A DNA stretch of 64,000 nt from Bacillus sp. es.036 (GTDB lineage Bacteria; Bacillota; Bacilli; Bacillales; Guptibacillaceae), in contig NZ_PDIZ01000001.1 of NCBI RefSeq assembly GCF_002563635.1, forward strand, positions 496,001 to 560,000, given 5' to 3'. The position numbers were made by a program, and so were the translations under genes. The first letter of the stretch is position 1. Every line of letters begins with the position of its first letter. Below are positions 1-8,636 of this stretch, in pieces. Below the pieces are notes generated by a model. The model saw nothing but the letters and a program-made list of their open reading frames with translations. It was not told where the DNA came from and did no database searches.

Positions 1-1041
1 CTTTTCATTCAGTTCCTTTTTAAATCGATTCACATTCTGCTCTTCCGCCAGTGAGAAATGGTCAGGAATATTTTGTTTAGCTGTTTTTTCAGCCGAGTAA
101 TACGAAATATAGCTGAGCGAAGAAAGGGCGATCGCGAGTGCTGACACAGTCGTAATGATTGTAAGAAGAAGCGAGTTCGATTTCATACGAAACATGATTG
201 ATGATAGCGAAAGAACATCGTTAATGTTCAAATAGCCTTCTTTTCGTTTTCGAAGCAGGTTGGCAACGAAACGGATCGACCCTTTGTAGAAAAGGTACGT
301 GCCAAGGATGACGCTTCCTAGAATGAAAATCATCACAATCAAAAGCTCAGTCATTTCTGAAAAATCGCCATCAAACATTTTGCTGGATAGGTAATAGCCT
401 GCAATGATTAATACGAGTCCGAGCACGCCCATAATGATTTCCCGAATGGAAATCCCTTTTATTCGATCTTCCGTTTTTGATGTCACTCGAAAAAGGGACA
501 GAATGCTTTGAGCTTTAATAAAGATCCAATTTGTTAGCATAATCACACCAAAAATGGCGAAGAAAACGATAACGGTCTGCACGAAGGCCGCGGTGGAAAA
601 GTTTAAGCTCGCGACACCATCAATCCCGGTCGCTTTAAAGAGGACCATTTGAATCAGCTTGGAAAATGAAAAGCCAACGAAAATTCCAATGATCATCGAT
701 CCAATATAGATAAGCAAATTTTCTACCGTTAAGATCCGAAAGATGCGTCCTTTTGTCATGCCTATTAATTGAAACAGTCCAATTTCTTTTCCTCGTCGTT
801 TGATAAAAATGCTGTTCGCGTAGACGAGAAAAACAGTAACGATCACAACAAGCATAACGGAAGCAGCTTTGATAGCGGCTGTCATTTTAGCGGAGGTTTC
901 CATGTTGTCGACACCAGGGTTATATTGAAGAGTGACGAAGGAAAAGTAGAGCCCGACACTAAAGACAAGGGCAAAGACGTACAGGTAATAGTTTTTCAGG
1001 TTCTTCTTTAAGTTCTTCAGGATCATGTGATTAATGTTCAT
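1..1041 (-). CDS. bceB: BceB-type ABC transporter permease, N-terminal part (cut by window edge)
   Basis: This is the membrane permease of a BceAB-type transporter that senses and removes cell-wall-targeting peptides such as bacitracin. Translation on the minus strand from ATG at 1041 gives [20 protein letters not shown], then a first membrane helix, a second around residues 60-75 and the FtsX-type motif [20 protein letters not shown]. About 347 codons lie in the window; the remainder, including most of the large extracellular domain, is beyond the left edge. The start overlaps the end of bceA by 11 nt, the normal translational coupling for this family. Identification rests on the family-typical N-terminus and on the complete bceRSA set upstream. 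No break is seen in the part visible. Confidence 0.9.
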   Translation of the reverse strand, partial: MNINHMILKNLKKNLKNYYLYVFALVFSVGLYFSFVTLQYNPGVDNMETSAKMTAAIKAASVMLVVIVTVFLVYANSIFIKRRGKEIGLFQLIGMTKGRIFRILTVENLLIYIGSMIIGIFVGFSFSKLIQMVLFKATGIDGVASLNFSTAAFVQTVIVFFAIFGVIMLTNWIFIKAQSILSLFRVTSKTEDRIKGISIREIIMGVLGLVLIIAGYYLSSKMFDGDFSEMTELLIVMIFILGSVILGTYLFYKGSIRFVANLLRKRKEGYLNINDVLSLSSIMFRMKSNSLLLTIITTVSALAIALSSLSYISYYSAEKTAKQNIPDHFSLAEEQNVNRFKKELNEK

Positions 1042-1795
1042 ATTGTACACCGCCGAGCACGCCCTGCGTTTTCATAATGTCTTTTAAAAACGATTGGCGA
1101 GATTCAGACCCTTTATTAAGCTGGGTGTAAATCCGGCCGTCTCGAATGAAAATGACACGACTACTGTAGCTAGCTGCGACAGGATCGTGGGTGACCATTG
1201 CAATCGTCGCTTCACGCGTCTGATTTAAGTCGCTTAGCTTATTCAAAAGATCAGATGCCGACTTTGAATCAAGTGCCCCGGTTGGCTCGTCAGCAAAAAT
1301 GATGCTTGGATTGTGAACAAAGGCCCGTGCCGCTGAAGTACGTTGCTTTTGCCCTCCTGAGATTTCGTTCGGATATTTATCCTGGATGTCATGAATGCCG
1401 AGTTCACCTGCGAGCGCATCAAATGCTGCGGTTGCTTCTTTTTTAGAAACTTTTGCAATTGAAAGGGGAAGCAGTACATTTTCTTTCACCGTTAACGTAT
1501 CAAGCAGGTTATACTCTTGAAAAATGAACCCAAGATGACGTTTTCGAAATTCAGCAAGCTGCTTTTCTTTTTGCTTCGTCATTTCTTGTCCTTCAATCTT
1601 AATCGATCCACCACTCACGCGATCGATGGATGACAGTACGTTCAGTAGTGTCGTTTTTCCAGAGCCCGATGCGCCCATGATGCTGATAAACTCGCCACGT
1701 TCGATCGAAACGTCGATTCCCATCAATACATCTTGTTTCATAAACTTATTTCCAAAGCTTTTTTGAATTTTGCTTGCTTCAAGTACGTTGGTCAT
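1031..1795 (-). CDS. bceA: BceA-type ABC transporter ATP-binding protein
   Basis: This 254-aa protein is the ATPase of the bacitracin/lantibiotic transporter. It shows Walker [10 protein letters not shown] (about residues 41-49), the signature ISGGQKQR, Walker [17 protein letters not shown] and the H-loop MVTHD. The ending [10 protein letters not shown] closely resembles the B. subtilis BceA ending as I remember it. The stop overlaps the bceB start. A good ribosome binding site (GGAGGGAA) precedes the ATG. The gene has its own promoter region between 1796 and 1902 with a BceR-type operator, so it is expected to be induced through BceRS. The length matches the family and no catalytic residue is missing. 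Confidence 0.95.
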   Translation of the reverse strand: MTNVLEASKIQKSFGNKFMKQDVLMGIDVSIERGEFISIMGASGSGKTTLLNVLSSIDRVSGGSIKIEGQEMTKQKEKQLAEFRKRHLGFIFQEYNLLDTLTVKENVLLPLSIAKVSKKEATAAFDALAGELGIHDIQDKYPNEISGGQKQRTSAARAFVHNPSIIFADEPTGALDSKSASDLLNKLSDLNQTREATIAMVTHDPVAASYSSRVIFIRDGRIYTQLNKGSESRQSFLKDIMKTQGVLGGVQYEH

Positions 1796-1827
1796 TAAAT
1801 TCCCTCCAATGAATTGCTGATACGTTT

Positions 1828-1856
1828 AGTATAAAGAGGGGCATTCCATCTTTCCT
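1828..1856 (-). promoter_or_regulatory. probable bceA promoter
   Basis: Read on the minus strand, TATACT (1828-1833) makes a reasonable -10 box about 30 nt before the bceA start. The region where a -35 box would lie (1851-1856, AGGAAA) is a poor match, as expected for a promoter that needs an activator, and the BceR-type operator lies just upstream. Confidence 0.5.
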
Positions 1857-1884
1857 TCGATTCGCCGAACAATAAGTGAAGGCG

Positions 1885-1902
1885 TGTGACATTGTTGTCA
1901 CA
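1885..1902. promoter_or_regulatory. BceR-type operator upstream of bceA
   Basis: A perfect inverted repeat TGTGACA-TTGT-TGTCACA sits about 90 nt upstream of bceA and overlaps the end of bceS. It fits the TnACA-N4-TGTnA pattern known for BceR-like regulators. The regulator gene next door carries a frameshift, so the site may no longer be used unless that frameshift is a sequence error. Confidence 0.75.
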
Positions 1903-2902
1903 TGCCTCGTATTTGGTCAAAATCATTTCGTTCTGGGAAGGTGAGTGTAAAAGTGGTACCCATTCCTGGTTCTGAGATTACATTGATGTTTACTTTTAAA
2001 TGATCTGCAATTTTCCTTGTCAGATAGAGGCCCATTCCTGTTGCAGCTGAATCCTGATGGTTCGCAGTTGATGTAAAACCTTTCTCGAAAATGCGAGGTA
2101 GGTCACGTTGCATGATTCCGCGACCCTTGTCCTTTATGAGAAGGACAGGTTGATTGTCCTTCATTTTGCTAACAATCGAAATGTCACTGTTTTCACTGTA
2201 TTTCACAGCGTTTGTCAACAGTTGACGGAGCATAAAAGCGAGCCATTTGGCATCACTTAATAGCTCAGTGACGTTCAAATCGAGATCAAAGCCAATGCCC
2301 CGCTGTTTGCACCAGGTACGTAAGGGTGTGATTTCATCGACTAGCATTTGTTCAAGATTTACTTTTTCTATATACAAGTCGTTTTCAATTGCTGGCATAC
2401 GTTTGTGGTGAAGTTGCTGATCAAGTAGAAAGTGAATCCGAAGCCACTCGTAGGTAAGCTGCTCGTTTAGCTCACGGTCTGCGACACGGTCCATCAGCAA
2501 ATGAAGCGCCGTCAGTGGCGTTTTTACTTCATGGATCCATGTGATGAGGTCATCTTTTTCGACTTCAAGCTGGTGCTTCATGTGACTGGACTCATCTTTC
2601 AGCTGTTCAATTTGTTCCGATGTCACTTGCTCCACCACTTTTTCAAACGGGCTTGTCGCCTGTGGGATGCTTGTGATGTCAAAGTTTGTTTCTCGGTCTT
2701 CCAGCTCCTGATAGAATTTCGTTTCTTTAACGAATCGCAATCCTAGAAAAAGAAAGAAGAGGAGAGAAGTTAGAAAAACAGCATATAACATTGATGTGAA
2801 AGGGATTGTCGCATCAACATATGTAATGAGAAGAAAGCACGCTTCTATGAAAAGGATAAATAGTATCCAACTACGTCGTTCTTTAAAAAATCGCCACATC
2901 AT
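1898..2902 (-). CDS. bceS: BceS-type sensor histidine kinase
   Basis: This is a 334-aa intramembrane-sensing histidine kinase. Two membrane helices (about residues 13-32 and 37-55) are separated by only a few residues, so it has no real extracellular sensor; kinases of this class receive the signal from the BceAB transporter. The phosphoacceptor motif is IHEVKTPLTAL, followed by an N box (LLTNAVKYS) and G boxes (DKGRGI, GMGLYLTRKI). Its start overlaps the stop of the response-regulator gene by 4 nt, so the two are translationally coupled. The gene is intact even though the regulator upstream is frameshifted. Confidence 0.94.
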   Translation of the reverse strand: MMWRFFKERRSWILFILFIEACFLLITYVDATIPFTSMLYAVFLTSLLFFLFLGLRFVKETKFYQELEDRETNFDITSIPQATSPFEKVVEQVTSEQIEQLKDESSHMKHQLEVEKDDLITWIHEVKTPLTALHLLMDRVADRELNEQLTYEWLRIHFLLDQQLHHKRMPAIENDLYIEKVNLEQMLVDEITPLRTWCKQRGIGFDLDLNVTELLSDAKWLAFMLRQLLTNAVKYSENSDISIVSKMKDNQPVLLIKDKGRGIMQRDLPRIFEKGFTSTANHQDSAATGMGLYLTRKIADHLKVNINVISEPGMGTTFTLTFPERNDFDQIRGM

Positions 2903-3593
2903 TGCGTTTCTAGAGCCATATAGCCCTGACCTACCTTCGTTTGGATAGCATCACCAAGCTCGATTTCTGCGAGCTTTTTTCGAAGACGATTCACGTTAAC
3001 TGTTAGGGTATTGTCACTAACAAAGCGCTGATCATCCCAAAGTCGATTGATCAGCTCATCCCGCGTAACGATTTTGTTTTTTCGTTCTATGAGCATAAGG
3101 AGAATGATCATTTCATTCTTCGTTAACTCGATCGCATTGTCATCGATCGTTACGCGGTTCCGCTCTGAATCGACTGTAGCACCATGCCAGGTTTTGAGCG
3201 TGTTCGTCTCAGTATTGTAATTGTAAACGCGCCTTAAGATCGCCTGAATTTTGGCGACAAGCACCTCGAAGTGAAAAGGCTTCTGGATAAAATCATCAGC
3301 TCCAAGATTCATCGACATCACCATATCAGTAGGATGATCGCGTGAGAGAGGAAGATGATCGGAACATTTGAATGATCCCGGATCATCCGGCACCAGTGAA
3401 ACCCGTCAAACTTTGGGAGTTGAATATCGATGATTGTAAGGTCTGGTTTTACTGTAGAGAATTCTTGCATCACCTGACTGAAATCATGAATGCCATAAAC
3501 CTCATAAGACCACTGCTCCAATCGCTCCTTCATTTCCTGAAATAATGATGTATCATCTTCAATTAGTAATAGTTTAAACAATCTGTCCACCAC
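2899..3593 (-). pseudogene. bceR: BceR-type response regulator with a single-base frameshift
   Basis: The regulator is spread over two reading frames. The first (from 3593 or, more likely, a TTG at 3581 preceded by GGTGG) starts FKLLLIEDD and carries the receiver domain with acidic pocket, phosphorylation site (IIDIQLPKFDGFHW) and IIFLS. The second, ending at 2899, continues SRDHPTDMVMSMNLGADDFIQKPFHF and contains the whole winged-helix DNA-binding domain (ELTKNEM, RFVSDNTLTVNVNRLRKKL). Adding one T near 3347-3352 would restore FLSSRDHP, which I recall as the family sequence. As written, no full-length regulator is made. Either the gene is freshly broken or one base is missing from the sequence. 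Confidence 0.88.
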
Positions 3594-3690
3594 ACTTTGC
3601 TTCGTTATCTATGTTGATTATAGCAAATAATTGGAAAGCGGTAAGGAACGGGAAGAGGTTAAACTCCAGTCGACAAATTCTAACAAAAAC

Positions 3691-3707
3691 CGGGTGGTGA
3701 CAGGCAC
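3691..3707. repeat. CGGGTGGTGACAGGCAC dispersed repeat, copy 1
   Basis: This 17-base sequence recurs exactly at 10011-10027. Both copies are intergenic and both follow a run of AT-rich sequence. It looks like one arm of a dispersed palindromic element and differs from the GGGGTCAGG family described below. Confidence 0.6.
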
Positions 3708-3759
3708 TCGCAGCTAGCGTATCCTTAAAAAGGATGAAATTAGAAATTGGGGGAGTACG

Positions 3760-4439
3760 ATGAGTTGGTTCAGTCGAAATCAGAATGAGATCAAGTTCAC
3801 AGAGCTTGATGAAGAAACTCGTGAAAAGATGTTAGTATTTACGGGCAAGCGTGATGAGGTTTATGAAAAGAAGTGGGAAAAGCTATCATCAAAGAAGTCG
3901 CCTATTTCGTGGATCTATCTGTCCTTATTTTTAAGAAAGCACTACCTGGTTCCACGATTGGCCATGCTTATATTGTGTTAGCTTTGTTTGCGAATAAACT
4001 GTATTTTGATTTTGCGTTAAACAAAATAAAGAAGTTAAAGAATCTTTATCCTGACCGTGATGAACGTTTTGAAGTGTTAAGAAAGCGTGGAGGTGTCAGT
4101 TGGCTATTTGCGCTACTGTTTGTTGTGGTCATGATGGTCTATGGTTTTGGGATCACGTATTTAGAAGAGGAAGTTTACTATTCTTATATGGAACCGAAAT
4201 TTACTGAAGCTGCTGAATTACAGGACTCAGGGAAACTCGATGAAGCCATGGACATCTACAATGATATCGAAAATGATAATGTAGCTGTGCCATCCATTCA
4301 TTTTAACAAGGGGCTTATTTATGAGGAACAGGGAGAATATGATCAGGCGTTAAGTGAGATGAATACATATCTTAGTCTAGAGCCGGATGATCAGGAAGCG
4401 AAAGGGATTAAAGACGAGATTAAAGCTAAAATAGATTAA
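3760..4439 (+). pseudogene. TPR-repeat membrane protein (DUF2628-like) broken by a frameshift
   Basis: The first frame (3760-3981) begins MSWFSRNQNEIKFTELDEET after a GGGGGAG ribosome binding site and reads into SISW/LFLRKHYL, then stops. The second frame (to 4439) picks up at GSTIGHAYIVLALFANKLY, has one clear membrane helix (SWLFALLFVVVMMVYGFGI) and two C-terminal TPR units around LDEAMDIYNDIEND and YDQALSEMNTYLSLEPDD. One extra G in CTGGTTCC near 3948 would join them as RKHYLGSTIGHAY, close to the DUF2628 pattern. The family has no firm function. The ribosome binding site and the conservation of both halves suggest a recently broken gene or a sequence error. Confidence 0.7.
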
Positions 4440-4440
4440 A

Positions 4441-4479
4441 TGTAAGGGGGGGGGCAGGTACGTACCTGACCCCCTTACA
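4441..4479. repeat. GTCAGG palindrome, copy 1
   Basis: The 39-base element TGTAAGGGGG...CCCCCTTACA has the core GCAGGTACGTACCTGA. It begins directly after the stop of the TPR gene and may act as its terminator. First of 12 copies. Confidence 0.85.
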
Positions 4480-4527
4480 ATAATCTTGTAAACTAGTGAA
4501 ATTGAAAGAAGATTTGGAGGGAAGAAA

Positions 4528-5640
4528 GTGAATGTCTATCAAAACCGAGATGACCTCGTTTTTTCTTATTTGCGATTAAAATCCCCTCGCTTCATCCGTT
4601 GGAGCATATTAGTGATCACGCTAGTAGTGTTAGATCTCTTTGGTTTCTTTCCGTTATTAAATAATGCTGGATCACTGATCGTGATGTTAACATTATTTAG
4701 TATTGTGGGGATCCTGAACTTTTGGGCGCTTCAGTTGTTTTTAGACCCATATGAGTATGAGTCTGGCTATTATTTGTATCTTGCAGTTTTCGGTGTGATC
4801 ACAACCATTCTTTTTGTTCTCGTTGATGAACAGGTTGTTTCTCATTACGTTTCGGGAAATGAACGAACTTACCTCTTGATGGTCAATGGACTGTTGCTTC
4901 TCATTCTGACGGGATGTTTTCATTTATTGAATCGGAATCTTTTGTATGGGGAAGAGTACGATCAGGACAAAAATACAAGTGCGAATCGCAAAATAACAAT
5001 GGTGAGTGGCGTGCTAGCTGTTTTATACATACTGGGGCATGTTGGACTTCTTATTATGGGAGATGCCCCGATTCGTCATTTTATTGTTCTAACGTTATTA
5101 ACCTTGTTCACTGTGGTAACAACGTATCTGACCACCTTTTTTCACCGATATCGCTTTCTTAGAAAGCATGTATCGGTTCTTGAAAAGCGAGATGCCTATT
5201 TTGGACTACCGAAACATCTTCGGATTCCTGAGTATGAAGGTGATGCTTTTACGGTAATCATTTTCAATGATATTGATATGGATGAGGAGCGTTTTATTGA
5301 GCTTGCGGGAAGTTTTACGGAAGAGGGGGCTGAAGAAGTTCAGCTAATTGAAATGGACGAAGAAGTAAGACGTCAGCTAGAAAAACGTTTTCCACATCAA
5401 TCGATCCAGCAAGAGGGATTTGCTGTGATTAAAGTAAATCGCGAGCGTGTACTCAAAAACCTTCGAGAGCTAAAGAAAAGAACGATGCTGAAAAGTCTTT
5501 ATCGCAACATTCCTCATCAGGTGTATGAAGAAACGAAACATGAAGCGATGTTTCATTTAAGTGATGCGGTGTTTTATTCAACGAAGGAAGAAGAAGTGAA
5601 GGCGTTCTTAGCGAATGGAGGGGGTCAGGTACGTACCTGA
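4528..5640 (+). CDS. multi-pass membrane protein with C-terminal soluble domain, paralogue of the 10925 gene
   Basis: This 370-aa protein starts at GTG 4528 behind GGAGG. It has about six hydrophobic helices in its first 215 residues, then a basic turn (HRYRFLRKHVSVLEKR) and a soluble region of about 150 residues ending with EGFAVIKVNRERVLKNLRELKKR. The gene at 10925-12018 has the same layout and the same EG(F/I)AVIKV(N/D) motif, so the two are paralogues. I do not recognise the family or its function. The last codons (NGGGQVRT) and the stop are made by a copy of the dispersed palindrome, so its natural C-terminus was probably altered when the element inserted. Confidence 0.8.
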   Translation: MNVYQNRDDLVFSYLRLKSPRFIRWSILVITLVVLDLFGFFPLLNNAGSLIVMLTLFSIVGILNFWALQLFLDPYEYESGYYLYLAVFGVITTILFVLVDEQVVSHYVSGNERTYLLMVNGLLLLILTGCFHLLNRNLLYGEEYDQDKNTSANRKITMVSGVLAVLYILGHVGLLIMGDAPIRHFIVLTLLTLFTVVTTYLTTFFHRYRFLRKHVSVLEKRDAYFGLPKHLRIPEYEGDAFTVIIFNDIDMDEERFIELAGSFTEEGAEEVQLIEMDEEVRRQLEKRFPHQSIQQEGFAVIKVNRERVLKNLRELKKRTMLKSLYRNIPHQVYEETKHEAMFHLSDAVFYSTKEEEVKAFLANGGGQVRT

Positions 5641-5645
5641 CCCCC
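5620..5645. repeat. GTCAGG palindrome, copy 2
   Basis: A perfect 26-base palindrome with core GGTCAGGTACGTACCTGACC. It encodes the last residues and the TGA stop of the preceding membrane-protein gene. Confidence 0.9.
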
Positions 5646-5730
5646 TTCGTGGACATTTGTCTTTTTTTACATAATTCTCCTATTTTGATCAATAATAAGG
5701 GAAAGGCGGTTGAAATAAGGAGTTGATCCT

Positions 5731-6003
5731 ATGAACGAGTTAAACCAGCAAGTATTACGCGAAGCGCATCAGGCTTGCGGAGAAATAGAAACCATTCGTC
5801 AGCAGTTGCTTGATGCAAGGCAACAAGGCGATCAGGCGTTAGCTCAACGGTTTGAGCAGGAATTAATTCGAGCGGAGCAAGTTGCGAGAGAGTGTCAACG
5901 GAAGCTTCAACAAACGACAGCAGGTAGTCTTGAGGGAGAACAGATTCTTCAGCAGATCACTCATGACTTACACTCGTGCGGTCAGACGCTGCGGCAGCGA
6001 TAG
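5731..6003 (+). CDS. small coiled-coil protein of unknown function
   Basis: This 90-aa protein is Gln/Glu/Arg-rich (IETIRQQLLDARQQGDQALA) and predicted to be almost entirely helical coiled coil, with three Cys (residues 16, 55, 83) and no signal peptide or membrane segment. AAGGAGT lies about 8 nt before the ATG, and a strong terminator follows 10 nt after the stop, so this is a complete single-gene unit. I do not recognise a family. Confidence 0.7.
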   Translation: MNELNQQVLREAHQACGEIETIRQQLLDARQQGDQALAQRFEQELIRAEQVARECQRKLQQTTAGSLEGEQILQQITHDLHSCGQTLRQR

Positions 6004-6010
6004 CTCTATC

Positions 6011-6040
6011 AAAAAAAGCTGACTTGACGTCAGCTTTTTA
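6011..6040. terminator. bidirectional terminator
   Basis: The stem AAAGCTGAC/GTCAGCTTT with a 5-nt loop is flanked by A and T runs. It lies between the converging coiled-coil gene and the fatty-acid hydroxylase gene and can serve both. Confidence 0.85.
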
Positions 6041-6044
6041 TGTT

Positions 6045-6668
6045 TTATAAGGATGTATATTTCCTCTGCTCCAAATCCTTTGCCGTTTGGCTCATCTGCA
6101 CATCTTTTTCCTTTTTTAACGTGCCGAAAAGAACATCAACAAATGGTGTGGAAACCCCGTACCAATAGTTTTCATTTTTATAATGATGCAGGATATGCGT
6201 TTTTTTCAGCCACTGTCCGAACTTTGTTCTCGGTTTAAAGGGGCGATGGGCAATATAGTGTTTCCACTCATAAAAAAAGAACATGGCGAGCAGTCCTGTA
6301 CTAAACGCAAGTGTGAGAAGAAGAGATCCTGAAATCCAGTAAAAAATCAAGCAGAGGAGAAACAGGTTTGGAAAGCTATACCAAATCGGCAGAAATAAAA
6401 GCTTTAAATCATTCGGTACTTTATGATGGTCATAGTGCAACCGTTTAATCAACTTTAATAGATAGGGGTTCTGAGGTGTTTTAATGTGAAATAAAAAGCG
6501 GTGGGTGAGGTACTCGCTAAACATGTAAGTCACAATTCCAATAAGAATGAAGAGTAGGACAATTGGAGAGAGCGTCATCGTCAGTAGAAAGCCAAGAACG
6601 ATCAGAAACACAGCAAACATGAGTAAGATATCAGGATGAAAGATGAAGTCACGATACAACTGTTTCAC
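6045..6668 (-). CDS. fatty acid hydroxylase / sterol desaturase family membrane protein
   Basis: This 207-aa integral membrane enzyme shows the histidine clusters of the fatty-acid-hydroxylase superfamily, which bind a di-iron centre: HRFLFH, HYDHHK, HYIAHR and HILHHYKNENYWYGVS. About four hydrophobic helices surround them. The likely reaction is hydroxylation or desaturation of a lipid chain; the substrate cannot be read from sequence. Its start lies 1 nt after the GntR-regulator stop, so the two form one operon and the enzyme is probably controlled by that regulator. Confidence 0.85.
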   Translation of the reverse strand: MKQLYRDFIFHPDILLMFAVFLIVLGFLLTMTLSPIVLLFILIGIVTYMFSEYLTHRFLFHIKTPQNPYLLKLIKRLHYDHHKVPNDLKLLFLPIWYSFPNLFLLCLIFYWISGSLLLTLAFSTGLLAMFFFYEWKHYIAHRPFKPRTKFGQWLKKTHILHHYKNENYWYGVSTPFVDVLFGTLKKEKDVQMSQTAKDLEQRKYTSL

Positions 6669-6669
6669 A

Positions 6670-7356
6670 CTACACGCCCCCGTTCATTTTCATTTTCCAA
6701 AGCTCTAAACTGGTTACCATCATCTGTTTCGTAAGCGTTTCAGCTTGAGTGAGGTCTCCTTTTAACGTTGCTTCGAGGAACTGTTCATAGTACTTTTTTG
6801 ATGCTTTTCGATGAGAGCGTTCTAGAAAGTATTTCTCCGCCATTTTTCCATAAATGTTTTCGTAACTATTTAAGATGAGAAGAAAAACCGGGTTAGGAGA
6901 GAGCTCGGCAACGCTTTTCTGAAGCTTCCAGTCAAACTCAGCATATGATTTCGGATCGTCTGTTAGCTCTTGAAGTGGGATGAAAAGTGAAATCATTTGA
7001 AGTCTGTGATGGAGAAGAGCATCTCGGACGTAAGCCGGTGTTAACGTAATCCGAAGCTCTAGCATGTAAACGATAAACTCATCAGGAATCTCATCGTGGT
7101 GCTGAAGAATGTTCACGATCGTCATTAAATTCCCATGCTTCCAATAATCATTCACAACAGCTGGCGCTCCCTTTCGAATCGTAATCCACCCATCACGCTC
7201 CAAGCGTTGCAGGGCTTCGCGAATGGAAGGTCTGCCAACTTGGTAGTGAGTAGCGAGTTCTCGTTCAGGAGGGAGTGGGTCATTTGTGCGCCATTCTTTT
7301 TCTAAGATCGATCGAATAAGCTGTTTTGTGATCTTTTCGGAGGAACGTTCGATCAT
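6670..7356 (-). CDS. GntR-family (FadR/FCD type) transcriptional regulator
   Basis: This 228-aa repressor has an N-terminal winged helix with the classic PLPPERELATHYQVGRPSIREALQRLERDGW segment and an all-helical C-terminal effector domain of FCD type. It starts 22 nt downstream of paired operator sites and is followed at once by the fatty-acid-hydroxylase gene. The arrangement predicts autoregulation and an acyl or lipid-related effector, but the ligand is inference. Confidence 0.88.
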   Translation of the reverse strand: MIERSSEKITKQLIRSILEKEWRTNDPLPPERELATHYQVGRPSIREALQRLERDGWITIRKGAPAVVNDYWKHGNLMTIVNILQHHDEIPDEFIVYMLELRITLTPAYVRDALLHHRLQMISLFIPLQELTDDPKSYAEFDWKLQKSVAELSPNPVFLLILNSYENIYGKMAEKYFLERSHRKASKKYYEQFLEATLKGDLTQAETLTKQMMVTSLELWKMKMNGGV

Positions 7357-7377
7357 TATTTAGGTTCACCTCGGTTC

Positions 7378-7409
7378 TGGTAATACCAGAGTTTTTATTG
7401 GTAATACCA
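7378..7409. promoter_or_regulatory. paired GntR-type operators TGGTAATACCA
   Basis: Two identical 11-base palindromes TGGTAATACCA lie at 7378-7388 and 7399-7409, start to start 21 bp, which places them on the same face of the helix. They match the TGGTn-ACCA half-site style of FadR-type regulators and sit directly before the GntR gene. Confidence 0.8.
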
Positions 7410-7475
7410 TTATAAGGTATGAGAGCGGGGAATGGTGATTTTTGTTTGAAAATTCTTTCTTTTTTGGTTGAGCAT

Positions 7476-7513
7476 AAAAAAACTCTGCGGACAATGATCC
7501 GGAGAGTTTTTTT
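7476..7513. terminator. terminator after the YwqI/YwqH-like genes
   Basis: The stem AAAAACTCTGCGG/CCGGAGAGTTTTT with T run on the minus strand ends the 7580-8223 operon. Confidence 0.8.
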
Positions 7514-7579
7514 AGTGTATACCAGATTTTTATGAAAAGTTCATTCAACATACTTTTTCCTGTGGCTAACCTGTACACA

Positions 7580-7858
7580 TTAACGTATCTGCATAGAAGT
7601 AGAGAGCTCCTGGTCCGCATTCTCCAGTTGCTGCACTGATTCTCGTACGGTCTGGTTATTCAAGGTAAGGATTTCTTTGTAGGCGTTTCCGACTTCCGTT
7701 AGCATATGATTTATCTCATTTAATCGATTTACGACATCCAGCGTATTTCCTTCTCCGGTGTTCTTTGGTAGCTCTGCGTTAAAAGCGCTTAGGCTTTTCT
7801 CGATTTGGCTGATCGATTGTTCGACTTCACTAAATTTTACTAGCATTTCATTACTCAC
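7580..7858 (-). CDS. ywqI: YwqI-like (DUF5344) WXG100-type small helical protein
   Basis: This 92-aa all-helical protein (MSNEMLVKFSEVEQSISQIE) resembles YwqI, the second gene of LXG polymorphic-toxin operons, which is thought to help export or stabilise the toxin through the type VII secretion system. It overlaps the upstream YwqH-like gene by 4 nt. In the usual order an LXG toxin and an immunity gene follow, but here a terminator comes directly after, so the pair is orphan. The family call is from pattern and gene order. Confidence 0.7.
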   Translation of the reverse strand: MSNEMLVKFSEVEQSISQIEKSLSAFNAELPKNTGEGNTLDVVNRLNEINHMLTEVGNAYKEILTLNNQTVRESVQQLENADQELSTSMQIR

Positions 7859-8223
7859 TTCGCATTTCTCCTTTCTCTCGCTTCCTCTTCTAACCGGTGA
7901 ATTTCCTGGGTGATGTTAAATTCAAGCGTCTGGATTTCACGACGAAGGTGATCAGCTTTATTTTCCATTGTATTGAGTGCAGAATTCACTTGGTTAATCG
8001 ATAATTCCTGATAAGACGCTTTCATATCTTCGCGTATATTTTGGAAAGAGTTTGCTAATTCGCCGGCCCAAGTAGTAGGCGTTAGCTCAGGTTGATCGAC
8101 AAGCTGTTTATTTTGAATAAATTCTCCTTGTAAGCTATCTAATTTCACTAAGCTGGACTGGAGGCGGACGAGTTGAGCTCGCTTTTCAGCTATTTCTGAT
8201 TGTAAATAGGATAAATAGGACAT
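7855..8223 (-). CDS. ywqH: YwqH-like (DUF5082) helical protein
   Basis: From ATG 8223 (MSYLSYLQSEIAEKRAQLVR), preceded by AAAGGGGA at a good distance, this is a 122-aa coiled-coil protein. The open frame extends 15 codons further upstream, but that part has no ribosome binding site. DUF5082 proteins such as YwqH are the first gene of LXG toxin operons delivered by the type VII system. With the following YwqI-like gene it forms a two-gene operon lacking the toxin. Confidence 0.75.
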   Translation of the reverse strand: MSYLSYLQSEIAEKRAQLVRLQSSLVKLDSLQGEFIQNKQLVDQPELTPTTWAGELANSFQNIREDMKASYQELSINQVNSALNTMENKADHLRREIQTLEFNITQEIHRLEEEARERRNAK

Positions 8224-8281
8224 TTGCGCTATCCCCTTTGTAATAGTCATTAGAAAAATCATACTCAAGCAGTAGTATATG

Positions 8282-8636
8282 GTACCAAATGGAAGGGTTC
8301 TGGTAAATAGGTTGTTCTACCTGTTCGTGAGACTGACGTACGGGGTATTTATACCTATACCCGGGTTTCGATTTCTTTTAACCATATTTTTGTAAAAATG
8401 GTAATAGTGTTGCTGAGGGGGTTTTTATAGCGTAATAGAGTGTATAAAGCCTTCGTTTAATAATGAAAGGGAGTTAGGAGTTAAATGGTTAGGGTTTTCG
8501 TTTAACGGGAAAATACGGAGTAAACTCTGTTAAAGAATGTTCAAACTTTTGCCATAACAAAAACCACATTGGCGCTGTTATAATTAGGATAGAAGTCATG
8601 AATCAGTTCACCTAGAAAAGGAAAGAAGGAAGAATG
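8282..8636. other. intergenic region between the YwqH-like gene and the next gene
   Basis: About 350 bases without a convincing gene. It contains the inverted repeat GGGTAT-N8-ATACCC (8343-8362), which could be an operator for the divergent ywqH promoter, and a TATAAT at about 8577-8582 about 55 nt before the 8637 gene without a convincing -35 box. Confidence 0.4.
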
